From positions 704,501 to 768,500 of the forward strand of contig JAXRKN010000045.1 of assembly GCA_038502055.1 (NCBI GenBank): DNA of 64,000 bases. Direction: 5' to 3'. A program made the translations under genes and the position numbers. Below, piece after piece: positions 48,328 through 59,991 of the stretch (position 1 is its first letter; every line of letters begins with the position of its first letter). This DNA comes from Tanytarsus gracilentus (lineage: Eukaryota; Arthropoda; Insecta; Diptera; Chironomidae). Below the pieces are notes generated by a model, which saw nothing but the letters and a program-made list of their open reading frames with translations, was not told the origin of the DNA and did no database searches.

Positions 48328-51264
48328 TCAAGCTATTAAAAAGGTTTCATAATTTAATTTATTTTTCCTTTTTTAGAAATGTTTAACCTTTAAAATAAAA
48401 CTTTTTTTACAATCTCTTGAAAAGCTTCATTCTTATTCTAAACGAGTTAAATTTAGGATGAAATAATTTTCCAATTTTAAACACAGTTTAATTGCTAAGA
48501 TTTCTTTCACGAGATTTTTTTTCTTCACGTTTCCATCTCGCAATAAACATGATAATACTAATGTTTATCAACAGAGAATATTCAAGAAAAATTGTGATAT
48601 CAACAAGTTCAGAAATGAAAAGAGGCAAAGAACAAATTAATATACAAAACAATTTATTCTTTTCATTCAGCAAAGGAATTTATTTATGTGGCTTCAACCA
48701 ATGATGCCATTGTTGTCGAAGTTTTTTCACATAATAAGAGTTGATTCATACATGTGGAAGGTGAATAAGGGTAGAAAGGAAGAATATTCCGCATTTACAT
48801 TTACACATAACAGTCGCCTGATATTGCTTTCTTTCATTCAAAAAAATGTCATTCACACATATGCTCACGTCTTATATTGTAATATGAGTCGATTCATATG
48901 GAAATGTTGAAAGGAATTCTCTTTCTTAAAGAATGTCAGGCTTCTGAAATGTCAACATGAGACGTTGTTTACATATATCTTAGTGACATTTCAATCGGAG
49001 AGTTTTGTGGTTTTGGTCTTTTGAAGTAAATTTCTCGAAGCTAATAGCTTAAAATACTTTTTGAAATTTTTAAAATAGCTTTAAAAAATTGCATTTTTCC
49101 ACCCCTGGTTAACCACACCATGATCAAAAAATATGAATGGTAAGTGGATCAAGACATACGGTATTATATACCTTTAAAAGCTTTTTGATTGAATCAAGAA
49201 AAGTGTGTGAGCATGTGGAGTTGGGAGGATAAAGTCACTTCAAAGTTTCGAGGAGAAAATTTATTCTTCCATCCTTCTCTTAATATTCGCATATTGATAC
49301 GCAAGTATTTTCAAGCAGAATTGTAAGCAAAAAGATTTTTTGCATAATGATTCACTTATTACATTGCATTGTATTGGTATAAAAAATATGAAATTTTCTT
49401 CAAAAAAACTTAGAAAAAGATTTTTTTAAAATTAAATTTCACAAATCAATTTAAAAAAGGTTACAGAGTTAAGACCGGCGGAAATTAACTTGAGTTAAAA
49501 ATTTAAAAGCTAATTAAGCTTACTTCATTCACATGTTCATCCCATCTCTAGTTTTCTATAATAGAATTATGTCATGCTAGACACTTCGCTTAAGTAAAAT
49601 CTGATTAAACTGCATGATGCATATCTTGTGAAACTAATTTTTCTTGCATAAACTTTTTCCTATGCAGGAGTAAATCTTATGGTTGTGACTCAAGTGTTCA
49701 CTTGAAGGATCTGAAGATAAAGTTCACTTTGCACAACTTTTCCTTTTTATCATACACTGAACAAAATAGGGAATAACGAAAAAGTTTTTTTCTTACTAAG
49801 TCATAGAATAAGTTTTATAAGATGTTGCAGTTCTCTTGTGATTTGCATGCAGGAAAATTTGAAAGAGCGAGGAATTTTTTTCCGATTCCATTAAAGATTG
49901 TGAATTGATTGTGAGGGAAAATTTAACACGAAATTCTCATCAGACCAATTATGAGCAATTTTAAAACTTTAAATGAGCTTTTAATTATATTAACAAGCAG
50001 ATTTGAGGATTTGTCGGTGATTTAAGGGAGGTAAAACTTTTTAGGAAATTTTGCATAATTGAGTTTCATAATTTTTGGGGTTTGAAATTTCAGTTAAGTT
50101 AAAATTCATCAAATTTATATTTGCAGAAATTACCAAAAAAATTTAAAAAATTTTGAATTTTATTTTATTTAGACATGGTTAATTTTTCATGATTTTCTAG
50201 GGAACAAAAAGTTCTTAATAGGGAGAATAGAATGTGCGACTTTCCTCAAATATTAAAAAACAAAATATCTAGTCAATTTCCAAAATAAAACTTTTTCGTC
50301 ATCCTTTACAAGCTCTGAAAAAATCTTTTATCTAACCAAAAAAGAAGGATAAGCTGATTATAAACTTTTTCTTTATTGCTTTTGATGAAGTAAATTTGAG
50401 AAAGGAAAATTTAAGCGCAATCAAAAAAGTTACAAAGTTTTCCTCATTCGAAGAGGCGTTGAAAATATGCAAATTTCCTCTTCCTTCATTTTAAAGCTCA
50501 TGCGATTTCAATTAGCTAGAAAATAAGTTCCAACGTAATGTTGAAATAAAAACTGTGCCGATAATAAAGGCAGATGAACAACCACGTTGCTGTACATTCA
50601 TTCTTTAAATATTAATGAACAATAAATGCTGGCAACAGTTAAAAAGATTTTTTTGTTTCTCTCGTTTATTAATGAATCATCAATAATGAGCTTAACAAAA
50701 AAAATGAAAAATTATTGAAATTAAATTTATACAGAAAAGTCTGCGAAAATTAATTAAATTTGTTAATTGAATTGTAAAAAATTACTGCTATTAAAATTTT
50801 CCCTCGCATAATTTACTCTTATTTATTGATTCATTTCGAAACATTGCAATGAAAATATATTTCGCAGAAAATACACAACAAATTTAAAGAAAAATCAACA
50901 GCTGCGAAACTTTAAAGCAAAAAATAAACTCATTAAAATACAAAAAAAAATTATAATGGTTTATTTATAAGAAGATTGATATCGAAAAAATTTGTACCTT
51001 AAACGTGCTTTCTTAACGGTTTTTACCTTCAAGATCTATCACCGACATTTATCTCTTATGCCCGTTTACTTATTGATGCTAAGTAAAAAAATCATTCCTA
51101 TCGCATAAATTAGTCTTGCAATGTTCTCATTTCTCAATATAATTTGAGAAGTAAGTCTGTCAGCCTAGCTAACGGTGTCACATTTTCATAAATAGGTATT
51201 GTTCACTGTGAAGAAAAAATAAAACGCTTCCAGGAATGATTCAAATCAATTTAAATGATGCTCC
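48328..51264. other. Spacer without recognisable genes
   Basis: AT-rich intergenic DNA with only chance short frames. Confidence 0.45.
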
Positions 51265-52121
51265 TTTTTAGCGTAACCCACAAAGTGGTGTAACGCTTAT
51301 ATGCTCGTGATTCCGTCCGTCCGTCCGTCTGTCCGTCCGTCTGCACAAGCGAGATCTCGGTCCCTGGACCAGCTAGAGACTTCTAGTTTTCGCCAGATGG
51401 TAGCTCTTAGGGTCTATATGTGCAGGCACTGACTATTTTTTGAGTCATGACCTATGGTCGTGCCATGGACGGCCATAACGTCCATTTTTCATACAAATTT
51501 TCTCTTATATGGCTTCATGGGTATCGTTGAACTCGTGATTGGACCAGAAATCGATTGGCATTGATTCGTAACTTGACCAGGAATCGATTGACATACATGA
51601 TTTTTCGAGTCGTGACCTATGGTCGTGCCACAGACAGCCAAAATGTCCATTTTTCAGAACTATGGCTTCATGGGTATCGTTGAACTCGTGATTGGACCAG
51701 GAATCGATTGATTTAGATGATTTTTGAGGAATGTCCATCACGGACGGCCAGCAGTGCCACGGACAGCCAAAATGTCCATTTTTCAGAACTATGGCTTCAT
51801 GGGTATCGTTGAACTCGTAATTGGACCAGGAATCGAATGGCATTGATGATTTTTGATAAATGTCCATCATGGACGGCCAGTAGTGCCACGGACAGCCATA
51901 ATGTCCATTTTTCAGAACTATGGCTTCATGGGTATCGTTGAACTCGTGATTGGACCAGGAATCTATTGACATAGATGATTTTTGAGGAATGGTCGAACAG
52001 GACTGCCACGGACAGCCAAAGTGTCCGGATTGACTTAAACTCATTTTTTATGCACTTAATTTTCAAACACTGATCTGTTACAAGTGGGTTACGCGGCAAC
52101 ACCCACGTGTGGGTTTTGAAA
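51265..52121 (+). mobile_element. HINE/DINE-1-like non-autonomous Helentron, copy B
   Basis: Same family as copy A in the opposite orientation. From left to right it has gcgtaacccac, a GTCC/GTCT microsatellite (about 51313-51342), about three core units, the inverted gtgggttacgc and a terminal stem-loop ending ttttgaaac. It lies only about 500 bases from copy C, head-out, making a large inverted repeat. Confidence 0.8.
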
Positions 52122-52617
52122 CATTTTTTTTCTTTTAAGTCTTGAAGATACATTTTGGGATCGAATTTAGGTCGATAAATTGGAAAATATCATTTGTGCC
52201 GACAATCAGCAAATCTTTTGGAAATTTCATTCAAAAAGTCCCTTTCAAAATGAAATCAGGGTTTATTGTCCTGATTTCTATATTATTACGCATTATTGTC
52301 TGTCTGAATGAAATCCAAAAAAAGAGGCAATAAAAGAAAAAAGTTTACTGTCGAGTTATGATAAGAAAAGTGAACCTCGCTCAATGAATTCTGCTTGAAC
52401 TAACTGAAAAAAGGATGATAAAGGATTATCGAGAGAATTTAAAAGGATTTGATAGCAACAATAAAGTTATGGGTTCGTTCTCTGATTTAATTAGCTAAGT
52501 AAATTCCTTTTTGAGTAAATATATATATATAAAGTCCAAACGGAAATGTTGACTTCAATTAAAACTTTTAAATAAAAAAACTTTACGAAGAATAATTTAC
52601 GAGTCAACATTAAAAAT
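52122..52617. other. Spacer between HINE copies B and C; no gene seen
   Basis: About 500 bp of AT-rich unique sequence including a short (TA)n run near 52520. It would form the loop of the inverted repeat made by the two flanking elements. Confidence 0.5.
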
Positions 52618-54367
52618 GTTTCAAAACCCACACGTGGGTGTTGCCGCGTAACCCACTTGTAACAGATCAGTGTTTGATAATCAAGTGCATAAAAAATGAG
52701 TTTAAGTCAATCCGGACATTTTGGCTGTCCGTGGCACTACTGGCCGGCCTTGATTAGCATTTATCAAAAATCATCTATGTCAATAGATTCCTGGTCCAAT
52801 CACGAGTTCAACGATACCCATGAAGCCATAGTTCTGAAAAATGGACATTATGGCTGTCCGTGGCACTACTGGCCGTCCATGATGGACATTCATCAAAAAT
52901 CATCAATGCCATTCGATTCCTGGTCCAATTACGAGTTCAACGAGATACATGAAGCCATATTTCTGAAAAATGGACATTTTGGCTGTCCGTGGCGAGTCTG
53001 CGACTTGGACACCGCACAATAATATGCATATTAATATGCACAATAATATGCATATTAATATGCTAGAAAGTATGCATATTAATATGCATATTTTAGAGTT
53101 GCATATTATTGTGCATATTAATATGCATATTATTGTGCATATTAGTATCCAACTTTAAGAATATGCACAATAATATGCATATTAATATATTTATTTTATT
53201 TTTGATTAACGCGAGAACTATGGTAAGGACGAAAGCTGCGCTGTCCAAGTTGAAAGGCTTGGTTATGCGTTAGCCACCACACAAAATTTTTAGAGAAGTT
53301 CCTAAGAAAAAATTTTGTAAAAGGGAAATCGTATTACAGTGCCTGAAAAATCAGAGTGATGATAGAACACCCTTTGAAAAATAATTTTTGTTAAAAATGT
53401 GTTATCATTAATATATGTCTACGAGTATTTTGAGGATTTTTTCGTACATTTTTATTAATGCACTAAAAAATTCATTAAAAAGTAGGTTGCAGAATTTCAC
53501 AGAAATTCTAGAGAAAAAAAAGTCTCCAGTATTTTTCCAAAAAACGTTCTCCAAAAATTCTGAAAAAAATATTCTCCAGAATTTTTCAGCTTGGACCAAC
53601 GCAAACCAGCGCAGCTTTCGTCCTTACCATAGTTCTCGCGTTAATCAAAAATAAAATAAATATATTAATATGCATATTATTGTGCATATTCTTAAAGTTG
53701 GATACTAATATGCACAATAATATGCATATTAATATGCACAATAATATGCAACTCTAAAATATGCATATTAATATGCATACTTTCTAGCATATTAATATGC
53801 ATATTATTGTGCATATTAATATGCATATTATTGTGCGGTGTCCAAGTCCCGCAACCGTCCGTGGCACTGCTGGCCGGCCATGATGGACATTCCTCAAAAA
53901 TCATCTATATCAATCGATTCCTGGTCCAATCACGAGTTCAACGATACCCATGAAGCCATAGTTCTGAAAAATGGACATTTTGGCTGTCTGTGGCACGACC
54001 ATAGGTCACGACTCGAAAAATCATGTATGTCAATCGATTCCTGGTCAAGTTACGTATCAATGCCAATCGATTCCTGGTCCAATCACGAGTTCAACGATAC
54101 CCATGAAGCCATATAAGAGAAAATTTGTATGAAAAATGGACGTTATGGCCGTCCATGGCACGACCATAGGTCATGACTCAAAAAATAGTCAGTGCCTGCA
54201 CATATAGACCCTAAGAGCTACCATCTGGCGAAAACTAGAAGTCTCTAGCTGGTCCAGGGACCGAGATCTCGCTTGTGCAGACGGACGGACGGACGGACGG
54301 ACGGACAGACGGACGGACGGAATCACGAGCATATAAGCGTTACACCACTTTGTGGGTTACGCTAAAA
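52618..54367 (-). mobile_element. HINE/DINE-1-like non-autonomous Helentron, copy C, split by a foldback element
   Basis: Same architecture as copy A, with the GTCY microsatellite at about 54280-54320. A core unit is interrupted at 52994-53856 by a separate element. Removing that element and one copy of the 9-bp duplication restores the family sequence at the junction, so the foldback inserted after this HINE copy had landed. Confidence 0.82.
52994..53856. mobile_element. 863-bp foldback element with long AT-rich inverted repeats
   Basis: Arms of about 250 bp (about 52998-53251 and 53603-53852) are nearly perfect inverted copies. The ends contain gacttggacaccgcacaata, then repeated atgcatattaatatgc and atatgcacaata words, then a unique-looking part (acgcgagaactatggtaagg). 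They enclose about 350 bp with no frame. GTCCGTGGC is duplicated at both borders (52985-52993 and 53857-53865). Long inverted arms with internal short repeats and a 9-bp duplication match Drosophila FB elements and some Mutator-like elements. Confidence 0.85.
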
Positions 54368-55215
54368 AGTTTCATCAAGAGTCAACAAAAGAGTAATGGA
54401 AAGGATTTGCGATTATCTCATGATATTTACTTTTAATAACTTACTTTAAACTTCAAACTATTCACTTAAGTTAACCTCAACATGATAGCAAAACAACATT
54501 GAAATTCTAAGGTTAAGCACTCCATTAACATCATCAACATAGCAACACATTTTCTGATACCGCCCCTATAACCATCACAATCCACTTTAATTTACATGTT
54601 AGATGAACATTAACCACTTAATTTTGTGTACAAAAAAAGCTCGAGCACTTTAGGGAAATAACTGAATATAGCATGAAATATTGAGCAAGCGTTTCCTTGT
54701 TTATCTCTTAATTTTGTAAATTTGCTGAGGGATTTCGGGTTTATGAAAAAAGGTTTGATTTCATGTGACGTGAGATACTTAAGAGATATTGTTCAAAGCA
54801 CATTTATGTTGATGCTAATTTCCTGTCTAGCATCATAAGCAAACATTCTCGCGGATGTTTTCAATCAATATGTGCCATTAATTTATATCAAAATATTCTG
54901 CAAACATCTTTGATAAAATTATGCTGCCGAAAGCTGTTATATTGAGGCATGAACGAATTTAGACACTTCGCTGTTGTTCACGAACTCTCAAACTCTCACA
55001 AGAGCATTTCAAGCGACTGACGTGGCAAGATGTTTTTAATGATTTATTTATTCACCAACATGCGTACATGCTCGAAAATGTCATCATTATCAATTATTTT
55101 TTGTATTGAATAAAATGGAAATTTAATGAGCATGTAGATCATAAAAATATATTTTGTTTTATGTGTTTGCATAATTTTATTGGAGATTTATTTATGAACC
55201 ATAGAGAAAAAAATG
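54368..55215. other. Spacer between HINE copies C and D; no gene seen
   Basis: AT-rich intergenic DNA; no frame, RNA gene or further repeat recognised. Confidence 0.45.
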
Positions 55216-56162
55216 TTTCAAAACCCACACGTGGGTGTTGCCGCGTAACCCACTTGTAACAGATCAGTGTTGGAAAATCAAGTGCATAAAAAATGAGTTT
55301 AAGTCAATCCGGACACAGTCCTGTTCGCAAATTCCTCAAAAATCGTCTATGTCATTAGATTCCTGGTCCAATTACGAGTTCAACGATACCCATGAAGTCA
55401 TAGTTCTGAAAAATGGACATTTTGGCTGTCCGTGGCACTACTGGCCGGCCTTGATTAGCGTTTATCAAAAATCATCTATGTCAATAGATTCCTGGTCCAA
55501 TCACGAGTTCAACGATACCCATGAAGCCAAAGTTCTGAAAAATGGACATTATGGCTGTCCGTGGCACTACTGGCCGTCCATGATGGACATTCATCAAAAA
55601 TCATCAATTCCATTCGATTCCTGGTCCAATTACGAGTTCAACGAGATACATGAAGCCATAGTTCTGAAAAATGGACATTTTGGCTGTCCGTGGCACTGCT
55701 GGCCGGCCATGATGGACATTCCTCAAAAATCATCTATATCAATCGATTCCTGGTCCAATCACGAGTTCGTACCAGGCTAGTTGAAAATGGCATTTTGGCT
55801 GTCTGTGGCAGACATAGGTCACGACCGAAAATATGTATGTCAATCGATTCCTGGTCAAGTTACGAATCAATGCCAATCGATTTCTGGTCCAATCACGAGT
55901 TCAACGATACCCATGAAGCCATATAAGAGAAAATTTGTATGAAAAATGGACGTTATGGCCGTCCATGGCACGACCATAGGTCATGACTCAAAAAATAGTC
56001 AGTGCCTGCACATATAGACCCTAAGAGCTACCATCTGGCGAAAACTAGAAGTCTCTAGCTGGTCCAGGGACCGAGATCTCGCTTGTGCAGACGGACGGAC
56101 GGACGGACGGACGGAATCACGAGCATATAAGCGTTACACCACTTTGTGGGTTACGCTAAAAA
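55216..56162 (-). mobile_element. HINE/DINE-1-like non-autonomous Helentron, copy D
   Basis: Same family, with both subterminal repeats, a shorter GTCY microsatellite (about 56090-56115) and about four core units. The region 55770-55840 has several small deletions relative to copies A and C, so this copy appears somewhat older or damaged. Confidence 0.8.
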
Positions 56163-57655
56163 TGTTAACATGCAATTAATTTCATACTTTGCTATTGAAT
56201 GATGAAATTCGAATTTAAACAATTTATCCTAATTTATATTAAACGTGTATAAATATATTTATATTTTCCTTACTTTCAAAAATTAAATTTCTTCAATGTT
56301 TTTGTCGAGAAATTGATATTTAATCCTAAAACTTTAATATGAAAGCATAGCTATTCTAGAACAACATTACTATAATGATTACTCCAGACACTTTTATGTG
56401 TGAATTAGTGCATACCACCACTAAATTCACTTCTAATGGCTCTCAATTCAACCAAGCTATTCACGTACATGTGAAACATGAACATTTTGTGGCTTTCACT
56501 TAGACGTGATGATGATCTTCTTAAATTGCCTCGAGTATTCTCGATGAAAATGACGTTTGTAGGTGAGTCTGGGAAAATATTTAAATATGTTGCGATTTAT
56601 AAGGTCGTCGATAAAAACTCAGTTCTATAGAGTTTGTTTTTAAGTGAAACTGAAAACCGAAAACAAAAGAGAGCAGAGCTCTTAAAATTGCATATTTTTG
56701 TTTTTTTATTGAGGAAAATAATAAAAAGGTTTTTTTATTGTTATAAAGTCATTTATTTCTGAGAAAAGAAAGGAAAGGAAATTTTTTCGGTCAGTGAGTA
56801 TAATTTTATTTTGAAACACCCAATTTCCGGTTGCCGTAGAAATAATATGAATGTTAAGAAGTATACAAAAAGAGACTAGAAAAAGTTTAAATAAAAGATT
56901 TTCCAATGAGCATCCAAGAGATGAAAATCATTTGTTGACGTTGTGAAGCTTTTGGGTTATTCAACAGGATAAAGTTCTTCAGAGATTTGAATAGAAAATA
57001 AACTTTTCAGACTGTTTTTAACTTCGATTGGACTGTGCTCAAATGTCATTCACAAAAATATTATAAAGCTTCAAAATTGGATCATAATTTGTTAAAGCTA
57101 TTTTTCGATACATTTTAGCAGTTATATTACATAAAATAAGGCATCTTTTTAAATTCAGATTTTTTTTTATATTAATTCTATTAAGATAATTAAAAAGTAG
57201 ATTAGTTGATTTTTGATAATTTTTTTCTTCAATGCATAAATCTCAAAAATCATATCCACAAATGTTTGAAAAGTATTCTTCGTACGACCGAAAAGCTTTT
57301 GAGTGGCTCATGATCTTCAACACATGCGTGAATATTTTGGTCAGCACACATTTTATGAAAACATTTTCTACACATCTACTTATAAAAAAATTTTGACATG
57401 TGGTAGTGAAAGAATAGCAAAAAGATTTAAAAATTTATTTTCATTTCAGTCGGACTTTAACTTCCTACTTTATAAAGTGCTTTGGCAGATCAAAAAAATT
57501 GTACTTTTTTAAAAACAATTTTTAAATTCATCATAACATTGTGATTCATCGGTGCTAATTGTAATAATTAATTTATAATTCAGAAAATTCTCGAAATATT
57601 CCCTGTCAAGGTCATCGTAAAATATATCATTTAATCCACAATAAGCATACACGAT
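56163..57655. other. Spacer upstream of the dehydrogenase-like gene; no gene seen
   Basis: AT-rich intergenic DNA. It should contain the promoter of the gene starting at 57656, but I see no definite element. Confidence 0.4.
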
Positions 57656-58741
57656 ATGGAGAGAAAATTCGATGTGATTATTTTTGGAAGTACGGGCTTC
57701 ACTGGAAGGTATGCAGTTAGAAAATCGGTCGATATATTGAAAGGCATGCGGTGGGCGGTTGCAGGTAGAAATAGAGCTAAACTTGAGGAAACTTTGAAAG
57801 ATTCTGGTAGCAAAATTAATGCTGACTTATCTAAAATTCCGATAATCATTGCTGATGTTACGGATGAAGAATCTTTGGCGGAGATGGCAAAACAAGCCAA
57901 AGTCATCGTAAATGTTTGCGGTCCATACCATCTCTATGGTGAAGCTGTTGTAAAAGCTTGCATTGAAAATGGAACAAATCATGTTGACATCACAGGCGAG
58001 CCTCAATTCATTGACAAAATGCAACTAAAATATGACCAAGCAGCTCGCGAAAAAGGACTTTATATTATTTCCGCATGCGGCATGGAAAGCATTCCTGGTG
58101 AAATGGGAATTTCATATTTACAAAAGAATTTTAACGGAACTATAAATTCGGTTGAAAGCTATTTAAGACTTTACTTTGAGAAAGGATACAAGCCAGAAGG
58201 GCCTGGTTTAAACTATGGAACTTATCATTCAGCCATAATTGCATTTTCACAGTTTTTCGAGTCACAAAAGATTCGCAAGATTCTTTACCCAAAATCGTTG
58301 CCGCGCTTTCAACCACAGTTGAATAACAGATATGCTCACTGTGAGGAAGTTGTTGGGAGTCGCTGGAGTTTACCGCTCATTGAACCCGATCAAAGTATGG
58401 TGCGAAAAACTCAAAGGTACTTTTATGAGAAGGAAGGACTCCGACCGATTCAGTTTAATGCCTACATGGTGTTTAGCAACTTTTTTGATGTCCTCTGCAT
58501 CTTTTTATTTGCACCGATCGTCCTTTTACTCGCTCAATTTGAGGCTGGTCGAAAATTGCTTTTAAGCTTTCCAAAACTTTTTTTGCGCGGAATGACAAGT
58601 CATGAGGGACCGAAAGAAGAAACAGTTGAAAAGACGGAATTTGAAATGATTTTCATCGCACGTGGGTGGAAAGAGCAGATTGACAATTCAATGAAGGATA
58701 AAAAAATTCCTTTGAACAAAAAAATGATTACGAGAGTGTAG
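57656..58741 (+). CDS. Saccharopine dehydrogenase-like oxidoreductase, C-terminus truncated by a transposon
   Basis: A single exon of 361 residues. The N-terminus is a Rossmann NAD(P) fold (FDVIIFGSTGFTGRYAVR). VCGPYHLYGEAVVKACIENG and HVDITGEPQF follow, then CGMESIPGEMG, all typical of the SCCPDH family of membrane-associated oxidoreductases found on lipid droplets and other membranes. A hydrophobic helix (FFDVLCIFLFAPIVLLLAQF) lies near residue 285, as in relatives. Family members are about 420-430 residues; this one stops about 65 early. The last three codons, AGA GTG TAG, come from a foldback element inserted after GATTACGAG, so the present stop is transposon-derived. The enzymatic reaction of the family is not well defined. 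With the conserved C-terminal segment missing, the protein may be impaired. Confidence 0.9.
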   Translation: MERKFDVIIFGSTGFTGRYAVRKSVDILKGMRWAVAGRNRAKLEETLKDSGSKINADLSKIPIIIADVTDEESLAEMAKQAKVIVNVCGPYHLYGEAVVKACIENGTNHVDITGEPQFIDKMQLKYDQAAREKGLYIISACGMESIPGEMGISYLQKNFNGTINSVESYLRLYFEKGYKPEGPGLNYGTYHSAIIAFSQFFESQKIRKILYPKSLPRFQPQLNNRYAHCEEVVGSRWSLPLIEPDQSMVRKTQRYFYEKEGLRPIQFNAYMVFSNFFDVLCIFLFAPIVLLLAQFEAGRKLLLSFPKLFLRGMTSHEGPKEETVEKTEFEMIFIARGWKEQIDNSMKDKKIPLNKKMITRV

Positions 58742-59841
58742 TTCACCGAGCCGACATATTATATGCATAAAATTGATTATATGCATATAATATGTGTATA
58801 ATATGCATATAATATGCAGATTATCTAAAAATCTGCATATTATATGAGGATTTATTTTTAAAATTTTCATCTGCATATTATATGCATATTAAATCTGCGT
58901 ATAATATGCGTATAATCTGCATATTATATATAAAATATATAAGAAAAAATCTGATATAATATGTGTTTATACGAGATTTTATATATATTTATGCAGATAA
59001 TACGCATATTGTATGCAGGTATTTTATATTTTTTGCATATTTTTAAAATATTATAGATATAATTTATATAATATCTGGTATAGTATACATTTTATGATAT
59101 AATAATAAAATATTTGAGTAAAATTTTGTATTTTCATCTTTTAGGTATGTTAGAATAAGATAAAGTAATGCATTGATGATATATGATTGTATCAGACTTG
59201 TAATTACAAATGGATTCTAATGATATATTGTTCATATATGTTAGTCAGGTAAATCTTGAAATTCGAGTTAAAGATTAACAATTTTCATATATTTTTCGAA
59301 GGCTCAAATCACCTTCAACGCATTAAAGTGGTTGATAACTGCAGGTCGAGATTCTCAACTTGGGTATCAAATGATTGTTTTTTTAACAAGTTTTCAGTTG
59401 AGTTTAAAATATTTCAATAAAACATTTTTCTTCAAATTTTGGAATTAATTTTATTTTAGTATGTTCCATTGAAAAAATAATGAAATTTTACTGCAAATAT
59501 TTTATGTATTATGATTATTGTTTTTCGGATTTTTAAATTTTGTATAATATTTTATAAAATATGCATAAAATATATAAAATAGATAAATAGGTATAATCAA
59601 TAATTATTAAAATTTATATCCATATTATATAATTTTTCTGTATTATTTGATATATAATATGAGATTATACGCATATTATACGCAGATTAATATGATATAA
59701 TATAGATAAAATTTTAAAAATAAATATAAATATGCAGATTTTTAGATAATCTGCATATTATATGCATATTATACACATATTATATGCATATAATATACAG
59801 ATTTTATGCATATAATATGTCGGCTCGGTGAACATGTCCCG
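58735..59841. mobile_element. 1.1-kb foldback element inserted in the dehydrogenase-like gene
   Basis: Inverted arms of at least 145 bp begin gttcaccgagccgacatatt on each strand (58741 rightward and 59832 leftward). They continue with atgcatataatatg-type words and gcagattatctaaaaatctg. The middle has no frame. GATTACGAG is duplicated at 58726-58734 and 59842-59850. Organisation and 9-bp duplication match the foldback at 52994-53856, but the terminal sequence differs, so the two are related types rather than copies. Confidence 0.87.
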
Positions 59842-59991
59842 ATTACGAGGGTTTGGGCTAAAAATCCAGCTTAATTTAATGTTGAATAAAAATGCGTGAG
59901 ATTTTTACACCAACACGCGGTTACAACTAATGAACTAAAAACACTTGATGATTCGAATCGGTTAAAATTCTATTGCGCAATCTCGATATGA
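59842..59991 (+). pseudogene. Decayed C-terminal remnant of the dehydrogenase-like gene
   Basis: Directly after the second target duplication the gene frame resumes as RVWAKNPA and then meets TAA at 59873. Further on, REIFTP (frame beginning near 59895) resembles the family motif GGVYTPG. TNELKTLDDSNRLKFY (from 59923, ending at TGA 59989-59991) resembles the usual C-terminal TsLI..L...GF.FEV. These pieces lie in three different frames, and the roughly 30-residue stretch expected between them is mostly missing. The similarity is judged by eye from family knowledge. Confidence 0.5.

Noticed and set aside
52618..54367. HINE copies B and C as an assembly duplication of the same element
   Set aside because: They differ in core-unit number, in point substitutions and in the foldback insertion, so they are separate insertions.
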